A stretch of 21,874 bases of DNA, taken from Caldisericota bacterium (GTDB lineage: Bacteria; Caldisericota; JANLFM01). A program made the translations under genes and the position numbers. The notes beneath the pieces are model-generated. The model worked only from the letters and a program-made list of their open reading frames with translations, was not told the DNA's origin and made no database searches. This document shows positions 6,322 through 14,919 of the stretch, piece after piece. Position 1 is the first letter of the stretch. Each line of letters begins with the position of its first letter. Location of the stretch: assembly GCA_024655865.1 (NCBI GenBank), contig JANLFM010000025.1, forward strand, positions 1-21,874, written 5' to 3'.

Positions 6322-7654
6322 CCATGGCCCTCTCAGATAGTCTATCAATATCCCCTGGTCCCATAAACACTACAAGGTCATCACTTCGCAGTACTTTCCT
6401 CAGCTCCTCAAAAACTGCCTCCTTAGGGAGAAAACGCACAAATTTTTCCTGAAAAGCAAAGCTAATGGCCTCCTTCACCTCTTCTCCGGAAAGTCCGTAA
6501 TCTATTTTTTCCCCTGCGGAAAAAATCGGCAAAACAAAGATTAAATCAGCAGGCTCGAAGGCTTTCCCGTAGAGTTTTTGAAGCGCCTTAACTCTGGAAT
6601 AGCGGTGGGGCTGGAAGACACACACTATTCTGCGTCCAAGAAGCCGTAATGCCTCCAGTGCCCTTCGGATTTCTGTGGGGTGATGCGCATAATCATCATA
6701 GATCACGATGCTACCCTTAATACCCTTCTTCTCCAACCTTCTTTTGATCCCTTTAAATCTTGAAAGTGTTTCTAATGAGGCCTCTATAGGAACCCCCTCC
6801 AGAAAGGAGATGGCGATAGCCCCTAAGGCGTTCCAGGCATTGTGTTCCCCCAACATGGGAAGGCAAAATTCAAATTTGTTTCCTTGAAAAAGAAAGGCAA
6901 TCCTCAGGCCCTCGTCCTCCTGTAGAGCTTCTAAGAGCCGAAAATTTGCTTTATCGCTTATCCCGTAGCTTGTGAGGTTTCCTCCCTTAAGATTAAGGGT
7001 CTCCTGCGCTTCTTCGGAGAGCACGACGTATTCAGAAGCGCTTTGGGCAAATTTTCTGAATCCTTCCTTCAGGGCTTCGAAATCCCCCCAGAAGTTCAAA
7101 TGGTCACTGCTTACATTAGTGATTACCGCACAATCGGGCTGAGTTTTTAAAAATGAGCCGTCGCTTTCATCGGTCTCTAAAACGAAATGCCTCCCTTCTC
7201 CCAGGAAGGACCTCTTTTGGTAATTAATAATTTCCGCCCCGTTATAGAAAGTGGGAGATAATCCAAACTCTTTCAGGATATAGCCAATCATAGCGGTGGT
7301 GGTCCCCTTCCCGTGGCTCCCTGCAACAGCTATTCTCCTCTTCCCAGGGGTTAGCTTCAGGAGGGCATCCACTCGGTGCATTATTGGTAGATCTGCTTGT
7401 AACGCCGCCTGAAGTTCCACGTTCTCATCTGGAATTGCTGATGAGACTACCACTCCCTGGGCACCCTGAATGTTTTCGGGGTGGTGAAAGGTAAAAACGG
7501 TGATCCCGGCATCTTCCATTTTTCGCTGCAGGTGATCCTCCAGAAGAGGGTCCGATCCGGAAACCTGAAAGCCCGATTCTTTGAGCAAAAAAGCCAGAGC
7601 GGACATCCCGGTACCCCCGATACCAATCAGATGAAGCCTTTCTGGAAGAGTCAT
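6305..7654 (-). CDS. murC: UDP-N-acetylmuramate-L-alanine ligase MurC
   Basis: 449 residues from ATG 7654. Adds L-alanine to UDP-MurNAc with ATP in the cytoplasm. Rossmann start LHLIGIGGTGMSALA (7-21); ATP loop AGSHGKGTTTAM (111-122); LETDESDGSFL; VSSDHLNFWG; GEHNAWNALGA; DDYAHHPTEI, all characteristic of MurC. The ATP loop is odd: most MurC read GTHGKTTTT, whereas here a Gly (codon GGG) replaces the Thr right after the Walker Lys. The start was chosen because ATG 7654 overlaps the murG stop (ATGA) and has AGGTGG five bases upstream; a GTG three codons earlier is too close to any Shine-Dalgarno. Confidence 0.96.
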   Translation of the reverse strand: MTLPERLHLIGIGGTGMSALAFLLKESGFQVSGSDPLLEDHLQRKMEDAGITVFTFHHPENIQGAQGVVVSSAIPDENVELQAALQADLPIMHRVDALLKLTPGKRRIAVAGSHGKGTTTAMIGYILKEFGLSPTFYNGAEIINYQKRSFLGEGRHFVLETDESDGSFLKTQPDCAVITNVSSDHLNFWGDFEALKEGFRKFAQSASEYVVLSEEAQETLNLKGGNLTSYGISDKANFRLLEALQEDEGLRIAFLFQGNKFEFCLPMLGEHNAWNALGAIAISFLEGVPIEASLETLSRFKGIKRRLEKKGIKGSIVIYDDYAHHPTEIRRALEALRLLGRRIVCVFQPHRYSRVKALQKLYGKAFEPADLIFVLPIFSAGEKIDYGLSGEEVKEAISFAFQEKFVRFLPKEAVFEELRKVLRSDDLVVFMGPGDIDRLSERAMDEING

Positions 7655-8730
7655 TTGCCCCACCTCTCCAATAAAAAGGAAGCGATCTTCTGGCTGGCAT
7701 CCTTCCCCGAGACTTTAGAAGCGCATTCCCTCATTTTTCCCAGTTTTTCAGGTGAAGCAATTAGCCCTTCTATTGCTGGCTTTAAGGCGCCCATGTCATC
7801 TTCAGACACTACCACACTCGCACCGCAGGCTTCAAGGAACTTTGCGTTAGCCATTTGGTGGTTATCAGCGGAAAAGGGATAGGGCACAATAATAGAGGGA
7901 ACCCCACTTGCCAAAACCTCCCAGAGCAACCCAGCACCGGCCCGGCCCACGTACAGGTCACAAGCGGAAATCCAGTATGGAAGTTGAGGATCAAATGCTT
8001 GAAGGATCAACCTTTCCATGCCTGGAGAGATTCTCCTCCTTATTTCCTCAAAATTGGCTTCCCCGGTTACCCAGTAAACCATTAGGTTCGAGTGCAAAAG
8101 AAGGGAAGGGAGAATTTCTAAAAGATAGTTGTTCAGAGAGCGAGCTCCTTTGCTTCCTCCTGCAACCAGAATCAAGAAGGCATCCTCGGGAATATTAAGC
8201 AATCCCCGCGCTTTTTCCCTCGAAAGAAACAATTCTTCACGAATGGGATTCCCTACCACCATGCTTTTTCCACGGACGTATTTCTCAGAGCCAGGAAAGG
8301 TAAGGAAGGTCATCTCGGCCCAGCGGGAAAAAAATCTGGTCATTTTTCCAGGTACCATATTCTGTTCCAGAAGCACGTAGGGCCTGTTTAAGATTCTCGC
8401 GGCTACTATTGCCGGAAGACTGACAAAACCACCCCCGCCTATCACCACATCGGGCTTAAAGGAAAGAAAAAGGAATATTGTTTGCATTGCTCCTAAAAAA
8501 GCTAAGAAAAGAGATAAAATCATTCCCAAAGGGTCTCTGCGGTTGCTTTGCCTGACGAGCCTTACAAACCTCAAGCCGATTTTTGCGGCCTCTTTCTCCT
8601 CCAGGGAGTTCCTCTGCCCTAAATAAATCATTGAAAGCCCCGAAATGTTCATCCTCTTGAGCCAGGAAGCCAGGGCGATCAGGGGAAATACGTGCCCTCC
8701 AGTTCCGCCGCCTGAAAGGACGACCCTCAT
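7651..8730 (-). CDS. murG: Lipid II-forming GlcNAc transferase MurG
   Basis: 359 residues. GT-B glycosyltransferase at the inner face of the membrane that transfers GlcNAc from UDP-GlcNAc to lipid I. Seen: GGGTGGH at 7-13; VVIGGGGFVSLPA (95-107); EQNMVPGKMTRF (122-133); the UDP-GlcNAc region GRAGAGLLWEVLASGVPSI (262-280) and VPYPFSADNHQMANA (282-296). Most homologues have SRAGA and S/T-L-A-E where this one has GRAGA and GLLWE, a small variation. The ATG overlaps the ftsW stop and the murC start overlaps its own stop (both ATGA). Confidence 0.97.
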   Translation of the reverse strand: MRVVLSGGGTGGHVFPLIALASWLKRMNISGLSMIYLGQRNSLEEKEAAKIGLRFVRLVRQSNRRDPLGMILSLFLAFLGAMQTIFLFLSFKPDVVIGGGGFVSLPAIVAARILNRPYVLLEQNMVPGKMTRFFSRWAEMTFLTFPGSEKYVRGKSMVVGNPIREELFLSREKARGLLNIPEDAFLILVAGGSKGARSLNNYLLEILPSLLLHSNLMVYWVTGEANFEEIRRRISPGMERLILQAFDPQLPYWISACDLYVGRAGAGLLWEVLASGVPSIIVPYPFSADNHQMANAKFLEACGASVVVSEDDMGALKPAIEGLIASPEKLGKMRECASKVSGKDASQKIASFLLERWGK

Positions 8731-9815
8731 AGGGCGGAAACCTCCTCCTTAGCAATTCGTGCCAGGATCCCGCAGGCTGCCATGGAAATTAAAAGTGAAG
8801 TGCCTCCGTAGCTCAAGAATGGCAAGGTAATTCCCGTTACGGGAAGAGCCCCGCTGGAAACCCCAATATGCAATAAAGCTTGAATAGCAAGAAGGCCTGA
8901 GATCCCTGCAGCCAGAAGGGAGTTGAAAGGCTGACGACTCCTCAGGCCAACTTGAAAACCCACAATTACTAATGCCAGGTAAATTCCCAAAACGGCCAAA
9001 ACTCCCAGAAAGCCGATTTCTTCAGCCAGAATTGAGAAAATGAAGTCGTTATAAGCCTGTGGAAGCCATTGAAATTTCTGCAAGGAGAGGCCCAGACCCC
9101 TGCCCAAAAGCCCCCCAGCCTTTACGCCAATAAGGGACTGGATTTGATTATAGCCGGTCCCCAGGGGGTCTAACCCGGGGTTGGCAAAGGAAAGGACCCT
9201 TGCCTTAGCGTAAGGAACGGTCAGGATGATGACTGCCAGCCCCCCGGCAATTACCGGTATTCCCACTATCATCTGCTTGATTGGCATACCACCTGCAAAA
9301 AAGAGGATCGAGAGTACAGCCAGTATTGTGATAGCTGACCCAATATCGGGCTCCACAGCTATACAGGCCACAGGAATCAGAGCAAGAAGGGCAGCCACAG
9401 CCCAGGCCTTCCAGCTACCTCTGTTAAAGGAGGTGTTGGAGAACAGTGCGGAGAAGAAGATAATGGCCGCAAGCTTTACTACTTCGGAGGGTTGAAACTG
9501 GAAGCCACTGAAATACACCCACCTTGTGGATCCTCCAGAATTTACCGCAAAGGGTGTTAAAAGAAGGGCCATTAGAAAAAGAGCAACTATCATAATCCAG
9601 TTCCCATACTTTTTGAGCGTGTTCAGCGGAATAGAAAACAGGATCAGAAAGGAAATGAGCCCTAAAAGAAAGGATAGGGCTTGTTTTTTGAGCATGTAAA
9701 AGGAGTCATTGAACTCCTTAAGCGAAATCCAGGAAGTAGCACTGCCTACAATAATCAGGCCCACACCCGCAAGAACGAGCATCAAAAGGAAGATGGTCAG
9801 TGGTTTTCCTCGCAC
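8727..9815 (-). CDS. ftsW: Septal peptidoglycan glycosyltransferase FtsW (SEDS family)
   Basis: 362 residues with about ten hydrophobic segments. SEDS-family polymerase that joins lipid II into glycan strands together with the partner PBP FtsI. Seen: STRWVYFSGFQFQPSEVVKL (96-115), EPDIGSA (155-161), GGLLGRGLGLS (234-244), the catalytic-type Asp257 in LPQAYNDFIFSILAEE, and PVTGITLPFLSYGGTSL (325-341). The start is GTG at 9815 with AGGAGAAGGAAGG directly before it; it overlaps the end of murD by 19 bases. RodA is the main alternative, but the position between murD and murG favours FtsW. Confidence 0.95.
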   Translation of the reverse strand: MRGKPLTIFLLMLVLAGVGLIIVGSATSWISLKEFNDSFYMLKKQALSFLLGLISFLILFSIPLNTLKKYGNWIMIVALFLMALLLTPFAVNSGGSTRWVYFSGFQFQPSEVVKLAAIIFFSALFSNTSFNRGSWKAWAVAALLALIPVACIAVEPDIGSAITILAVLSILFFAGGMPIKQMIVGIPVIAGGLAVIILTVPYAKARVLSFANPGLDPLGTGYNQIQSLIGVKAGGLLGRGLGLSLQKFQWLPQAYNDFIFSILAEEIGFLGVLAVLGIYLALVIVGFQVGLRSRQPFNSLLAAGISGLLAIQALLHIGVSSGALPVTGITLPFLSYGGTSLLISMAACGILARIAKEEVSAL

Positions 9816-11164
9816 CCTTCCTTCTCCTCTAGGACAATTTTTCTGAAGACTTCTCCCCTGTGCTCAAAATCGTTGAACATGTCAAAGCTGGCACAAGCAG
9901 GAGAGAATAGAACGGCATCCCCGGGCTGAGCCAGAGATCGGGCTTTTTTAACTACTTTCTTCAGGTCATTCTCCTCTATAGTAAAGGAGGAAAAGCCGTT
10001 TTCCTGGCAGGCTTCGGCTATTCTTGTTTTTGTGGCTCCGAAAAGCACAAGGTGCTTTACTTTCTCTTTACAGGCTCTGGCCAACGGGGAAAAATCAGAA
10101 TGCTTTTCGCTTCCTCCGGCAATCAAAACAATGGGCCTCTCTATAGCGCTTAGAGTCCTGATTGTGGATAGAGGGTTTGTGCCGGAGGAGTCGTTGATAA
10201 ACAAGACACCGTCTATCTCCGCAATCTCCTCTAACCTGTGAGCTACCCCGGGGAAGGTTCTCAAAGCGTATGCTATCCTTTCTGCGGAAATATTGAGAAG
10301 GAGCCCGCAGGCTGCTGCCGCCAGGGCGTTCTCGGGATTGGCCTTTAAAATCGTAGGCAGAGCATTTACTTCCAGAAGAGGAACTTCCCCTTCGTCCTTG
10401 AGAAACAAGGTGTTTTCCTTCAAATAGGCCCCCCATGAAGGCTCTATGCTCAGGGAGAAATAAACTGATTGTGCCCGAGAAACCACGCTCCTGGACCACT
10501 CATCCTCAGCGTTCCTGATCACCCAATCCTTCTCTGTTTGATTTTCCGTGATCCGGGATTTGACCTCACGGTACTTTTCTATGGTTCCATAGCGATCGAG
10601 ATGATCCTCGGAAAAGTTTAAAAGAATTGCGATCCAGGGACGAAAGTTGTGGATAAACTCAAGCTGGGGAGCTCCTATCTCCGCGACTATCAGGGAGTCC
10701 TCAGGGGCTTCCAGGGCTATTTTCACAAGAGGAATCCCGATATTCCCGCCCAGGAAGACCTCTTTCCCTGTTTCTTTCATCAGGTGGGCAACAAGGGAAG
10801 TAGTGGTGGTCTTTCCATTAGTCCCAGTAATTGCAATTATCGGGGCTTGAGCAATACGATAAGCAAGCTCGATCTCACTCCAGATTTCCACCCTTCTTTT
10901 GATCGCTTCCTTGAGGACCTCAGCATCCGGTTTGATCCCGGGACAAACTATGAGCACGTCGTTCTGGAAAACCCGTTCGGTGTGTCCCCCCAGCTCGAAG
11001 GGAATATCATATTCCTCTAAAAGCTGAGCTTCCTCCTGGTAAAGATCAAAGGGAGCGAGTTCACTGACAAAGACCTCTTTACCCAAGGCCTTTAAAGCCA
11101 GGGCTGCTTCCAGCCCGGACTTCCCTCTTTTTCCGATTCCTATAACGGCAAAACTTTCCCTCAT
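9797..11164 (-). CDS. murD: UDP-N-acetylmuramoyl-L-alanine-D-glutamate ligase MurD
   Basis: 455 residues. ATP-dependent addition of D-glutamate to UDP-MurNAc-L-Ala. Rossmann-like start FAVIGIGKRGKSGLEAALAL; ATP loop AITGTNGKTTTTSL (111-124) with normal GKT; FSEDHLDRYGTIEKYREVK containing the region of the carbamylated Lys; NPENALAAAACG; FINDSSGTNPLSTIRTL; VLFSPACASFDMFNDFEHRGEVF, a MurD signature near the C-terminus. The ATG lies three bases after the mraY stop and its end overlaps ftsW. Confidence 0.97.
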   Translation of the reverse strand: MRESFAVIGIGKRGKSGLEAALALKALGKEVFVSELAPFDLYQEEAQLLEEYDIPFELGGHTERVFQNDVLIVCPGIKPDAEVLKEAIKRRVEIWSEIELAYRIAQAPIIAITGTNGKTTTTSLVAHLMKETGKEVFLGGNIGIPLVKIALEAPEDSLIVAEIGAPQLEFIHNFRPWIAILLNFSEDHLDRYGTIEKYREVKSRITENQTEKDWVIRNAEDEWSRSVVSRAQSVYFSLSIEPSWGAYLKENTLFLKDEGEVPLLEVNALPTILKANPENALAAAACGLLLNISAERIAYALRTFPGVAHRLEEIAEIDGVLFINDSSGTNPLSTIRTLSAIERPIVLIAGGSEKHSDFSPLARACKEKVKHLVLFGATKTRIAEACQENGFSSFTIEENDLKKVVKKARSLAQPGDAVLFSPACASFDMFNDFEHRGEVFRKIVLEEKEGCEENH

Positions 11165-11167
11165 TTT

Positions 11168-12103
11168 TTACACCCAGATGAAGAGGAAGGCTAAGCCGAT
11201 GAAGAGGAGATTGAGGAGAGCAAAACGGACTACAATTTGAGTTTCGGACCATCCTAAAAGCTGGAAGTGGTGATGAAGCGGGCTTCTTTTAAAAAACTTC
11301 TTACCCCCGGTCCTGCGAAAATAGACAATTTGAATGATTACAGAAATGGTTTCCAGGACGAAGACCATGGCAATGAAGGGTAAGAAAAGGGGAATGTGAA
11401 GGATCAAGCTTAAACCAGCCATAGCTCCTCCTAAAGCCAGGGACCCAGTGTCTCCCATAATGATGCGCGCGGGATGAGTATTAAACCAGAGAAAGGCTGC
11501 AAGGACTCCGATCAAGCTATACATAAAGGGAAAGAGGCTCACCTGTCCCTGAAGGTAAGCTACGACGAGCAGAGCTGCCATAACCGTAAGAAAAACTGTG
11601 GTCGCCAGCCCGTCCGCCCCGTCTGTGAGGTTAACAGCGTTTTCCGAGGAAACGATCACCAAAATCGCAAGCGGAATATAAACCCAGCCAATGTTTAATG
11701 GTGGTATGTATGGGATCCAGATCACAGAATATTTCATGGTCATGAGTCCGAAAATGAGGCCCAAAATGATCTGAAAAAGGAGTTTGAACCGCCCCCGTAA
11801 TCCCAGGGAGGTCTTCCTCTTTGAGGAAAGGAGATCATCAATAAAGCCCACTACTCCTGAGGCCACAAAGAGGATCAAGAGCGCCCAGACCTCCTTGGGA
11901 GGGTTAAAGACAGCAGAAGCTATAAGGGGAATAACCAGGAAAAGGATTCCGCCGGCTTTAGGAGTACCCGTCTTATGTACGTGTTCGGTCACTACCTCTC
12001 GGACGTAGATCACCATGCCTATATGTTTCAGAAACCTAATCAGGAAGGGCATTATCAAAAGGCCAAACAAAAATGAGACCAGCAAAATCCTTAGCCAGGT
12101 CAT
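11168..12103 (-). CDS. mraY: Phospho-N-acetylmuramoyl-pentapeptide transferase MraY
   Basis: 311 residues with about ten membrane spans. Transfers phospho-MurNAc-pentapeptide from UDP to undecaprenyl phosphate, giving lipid I. Seen: HVHKTGTPKAGG (41-52), GFIDDLLSSKR with the Asp pair 89-90, NAVNLTDGADGLATT (155-169), GDTGSLALGG (217-226) and SPLHHHFQLLGW (274-285), all MraY signatures. The frame extends 23 codons upstream into murF, but ATG 12103 overlaps the murF stop as ATGA and begins with the typical hydrophobic N-terminus. Confidence 0.97.
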   Translation of the reverse strand: MTWLRILLVSFLFGLLIMPFLIRFLKHIGMVIYVREVVTEHVHKTGTPKAGGILFLVIPLIASAVFNPPKEVWALLILFVASGVVGFIDDLLSSKRKTSLGLRGRFKLLFQIILGLIFGLMTMKYSVIWIPYIPPLNIGWVYIPLAILVIVSSENAVNLTDGADGLATTVFLTVMAALLVVAYLQGQVSLFPFMYSLIGVLAAFLWFNTHPARIIMGDTGSLALGGAMAGLSLILHIPLFLPFIAMVFVLETISVIIQIVYFRRTGGKKFFKRSPLHHHFQLLGWSETQIVVRFALLNLLFIGLAFLFIWV

Positions 12104-13467
12104 TTCATCCTCTCCATTTCCTCGATAATTTTCTCCAGGTGCATTCCCCGAGAGCCTTTGACCAGGACCCAATCCCCTGCCTTTAAATTCTCCTTTAAAA
12201 AAGCCTTCAATTCCTCCTGAGATTGAAAATGGTGAAGACGGCCCGAATCAAAGCCGCGCTTCTCTGCACCTTTTTTAATCTCCCCGGATAAATCCCCAAA
12301 AAGCAGTATAAGATCGAGCGCAAGAGGCAAAGATTTCCCCACCTTTCTATGCCAGAATCGCGCGCTTTTTCCCAGTTCCAGCATATCCCCGAGCACGGCA
12401 ATTCTTCTTCCTTTAGCAAGGGAGACAAAGTTATCCAGGCTAGAAAGAAGAGAAGTGGGGTTTGAATTATAAGAGTCATCCATAACCCAGACCCCATTTG
12501 GGAGCCGTTTAAGCGTTCCTCTGCCGCTTAATATTCTTAGCTCCTCAGAGGCTTTTTTGATTTCTTCGGGTGGGATTCCTAAAAGGGAGGCGGTGGTAAA
12601 AGCAGCGAGAAAATCCTGGAGGAAGGACTTCCCCCTGAAGGGCAAAAGAAAGGTGTAGGCTTTGCTTTCTGTAAAAACCTCGAATAGGGTCTGATAATCT
12701 TCCTCATTTAGAATGCGGCCGTTGAAATCTCCCTGCCCTTGCAAAGAGTAATAAGCTACCCTGCAATTTTCTGGGGGTCTGGCTTGCGCCAGGTACTGAT
12801 TGTCCTTGTTGAGCACAACAATCCCTCCCGAGGGAAGGCTCTCCACCAGGCGCCATTTCTCTTTGAGGATATTTTCCACGCTTCCTAAATACTCCAAATG
12901 GGCTGGACCAATTTGAGTTATTACTCCTACTTGAGGGCGAGACAGTCGGGATAGAATTTCGATGTCGCCTAGCTTTTGCAAACCAAGCTCCAGGATCAGA
13001 AACTGATGCTTTTCCTTGAGCTTGAGGAGGGTCAGAGGTATCCCCAACTCGGTATTTAAATTTCCCTCGCTCTTTAACACATTGAAAGAGCCGGAAAGAA
13101 GCGTGGCTATCATTTCCTTAGTGGTGGTCTTCCCCACAGTTCCTGTAACAGCAACCACCACCGGGTGAAATTGTTCCCTCCAGAAGGAAGCCAGCTCTAA
13201 CAAGGCCGAGGGGGTAGATTCTACCTGGATTAAGTTCCAATCCCTGGGAATAGAGGAAGGTAATTTTTCCACGAGGGCAGCGAGTGCCCCCCTATGAAAT
13301 GCCTGATCGAGAAAAAGGTGTCCATCCGTTCTCTCCCCTTTTAAGCAGACGAAGAGGTCTCCTTTTTCCACTTTTCTGGAATCCAGGACCACGGAGGAAA
13401 TGGTCCCTTTTCCTGGTCCGTAAATTTTTCCTGAGCAAATCTCTGCGATCTTTTCCAGAGTAATCAT
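12100..13467 (-). CDS. murF: UDP-MurNAc-tripeptide:D-Ala-D-Ala ligase MurF
   Basis: 455 residues. Adds D-Ala-D-Ala to the UDP-MurNAc-tripeptide. Seen: LDSRKVEKGDLFVCLKGERTDGHLF-type N-domain (about 28-53), ATP loop VTGTVGKTTTKEM (107-119), NLNTELGIPLTLL, LELGLQKLGDI, QIGPAHLEYLG, and the C-terminal DDSYNSNPTSL and LGDMLELG motifs that separate MurF from the other Mur ligases. ATGA overlaps join it to murE before and mraY after. No ddl gene for D-Ala-D-Ala ligase is in the window. Confidence 0.97.
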   Translation of the reverse strand: MITLEKIAEICSGKIYGPGKGTISSVVLDSRKVEKGDLFVCLKGERTDGHLFLDQAFHRGALAALVEKLPSSIPRDWNLIQVESTPSALLELASFWREQFHPVVVAVTGTVGKTTTKEMIATLLSGSFNVLKSEGNLNTELGIPLTLLKLKEKHQFLILELGLQKLGDIEILSRLSRPQVGVITQIGPAHLEYLGSVENILKEKWRLVESLPSGGIVVLNKDNQYLAQARPPENCRVAYYSLQGQGDFNGRILNEEDYQTLFEVFTESKAYTFLLPFRGKSFLQDFLAAFTTASLLGIPPEEIKKASEELRILSGRGTLKRLPNGVWVMDDSYNSNPTSLLSSLDNFVSLAKGRRIAVLGDMLELGKSARFWHRKVGKSLPLALDLILLFGDLSGEIKKGAEKRGFDSGRLHHFQSQEELKAFLKENLKAGDWVLVKGSRGMHLEKIIEEMERMK

Positions 13468-14918
13468 TTTATATCCATGGCCTTTCGTGCCTCTTCTTCG
13501 TCATCAAGGTAAATAAGCCGATCCCCGAAGCGCTGATATTTTTCGTGGCCTCTGCCCGCAATCAGCACCACGTCTAGTTTCCGTGATCCCCTGACGGCAA
13601 GCGCAATAGCTTCCGCGCGATCAGGAACCACTAAAAACTGTTTTCCCTCACTTAAGCCGGCCTGCATTAGGCCGACCTTTATTCCTTCTATAGTCGAAAG
13701 AGGGTCTTCCTCGCGGGGATCATCGGTCGTGACATAAATAAAATCCGCCATACGCGCGGCAATTTGCCCCATAATTGGTCTTTTCCCCTTATCCCCCGAT
13801 CCCACACAACCAAAAACGAGGATTACTCTGTCTCCAATAGTACGGGCAAAACTAAGGGTCTTTTCTAAAGCGATAGGGGTATGCGCGTAATCGATAATCA
13901 CCGAAGCCCCCCAGGGGGTGTTAACCATCTTATATCTTCCCTTCACCTCTCTTAGTGAGGAAAGCCCTTCCGCTATTAAGGAGGGGTCAATGCCAAGATA
14001 AAAAAGTAATCCGAAAGCGGATAGAGAATTGGATACGTTCACTTCTCCAGGAAGGGACAACCTAAAGCGAACCACACCCCCCGGATATTCGACCTCAACC
14101 TCATTCCCGGAGTCCCAGCTTTCCACGACGGAACCCCTAATATCAGCTTTCCGCTTCAAGGAAACTGTCCGAGCACGATGTTCTAAAAATTTCAAGCAGC
14201 GTTCGCTTTCCGGGAAATCGAGGTTAACGATGATTGTCCCCCTCTCGGCAACGGATTTCAGCCATCTCAGTTTAGTCAGGGCATACTCTTCCTCTGTACC
14301 ATGCAGGTCTAAATGATCTCTATATATATTAGTTAATATGGCACCTCGAAACTCCACGCCATTGACCCTGCCAAAGTGAATAGCGTGGGAGGAAACTTCC
14401 AGAACCACAAACTCCGCCCCAGACTGATAAATTTCTTTCAGCCTTTTCTGCAGTGCTGGAGCCTCTGGAGTGGTATGGAAGGGAAATTCGGGAGTTGGGT
14501 TAAGGGAACCTACAAGCTCCGCCTTTTGCCCGGAAGTATTTAAGCAGCGTTCCAGAAAGTAAGTAGTTGTGGTTTTCCCGCTCGTGCCCGTAACCCCCAG
14601 GACCTTCAGTTTTCTGGAGGGCTCGCCGTAAATGAAGGAGCTCAAGGGACCGGCGAGTGATCTTACATCGTCAGCCAAAAAAAATGGAGTGCCCTCAGGA
14701 AGGAGGGGTATCTCCCTCTGTGCTACAATTCCTGTAGCCCCGTTTTTTAAAGCCTCCAGGGCGAAATCGTGCCCATCGTGCTTTTCTCCTGCAAAACATA
14801 AGAAAAGGTCGCCTCTGCTTGCGCGTCGGGAATCGGAAGTGCATCCCTCTACGGGCAAATCCAGGTTGCCTCGGACTTCCTTAAAAGGAAATTTGTCCTT
14901 TAATTCCAGAAGTTTCAT
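13464..14918 (-). CDS. murE: UDP-MurNAc-tripeptide synthetase MurE (diamino-acid ligase)
   Basis: 484 residues. Adds the third (diamino) acid of the stem peptide. N-domain CTSDSRRASRGDLFLCFAGE; ATP loop GTSGKTTTT (111-119); EVSSHAIHFGRVNGVEF; TNIYRDHLDLHGTEEEYALTK, with Lys216 at the usual carbamylated position; YAHTPIALEKTL; FGCVGSGDKGKRPIMG. The substrate-selecting motif is DDPR (399-402) followed by EEDP. DNPR is the meso-diaminopimelate signature; the Arg is kept here, so diaminopimelate is likely, but the DDPR variant leaves some doubt. ATG one base after the ftsI TAA; end overlaps murF by ATGA. Confidence 0.97.
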   Translation of the reverse strand: MKLLELKDKFPFKEVRGNLDLPVEGCTSDSRRASRGDLFLCFAGEKHDGHDFALEALKNGATGIVAQREIPLLPEGTPFFLADDVRSLAGPLSSFIYGEPSRKLKVLGVTGTSGKTTTTYFLERCLNTSGQKAELVGSLNPTPEFPFHTTPEAPALQKRLKEIYQSGAEFVVLEVSSHAIHFGRVNGVEFRGAILTNIYRDHLDLHGTEEEYALTKLRWLKSVAERGTIIVNLDFPESERCLKFLEHRARTVSLKRKADIRGSVVESWDSGNEVEVEYPGGVVRFRLSLPGEVNVSNSLSAFGLLFYLGIDPSLIAEGLSSLREVKGRYKMVNTPWGASVIIDYAHTPIALEKTLSFARTIGDRVILVFGCVGSGDKGKRPIMGQIAARMADFIYVTTDDPREEDPLSTIEGIKVGLMQAGLSEGKQFLVVPDRAEAIALAVRGSRKLDVVLIAGRGHEKYQRFGDRLIYLDDEEEARKAMDIK

Positions 14919-14919
14919 T

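Noticed and set aside
12104-12172. 23-codon N-terminal extension of mraY
   Set aside because: Hydrophilic, inside murF, and unlike the MraY N-terminus; ATG 12103 overlaps the murF stop.
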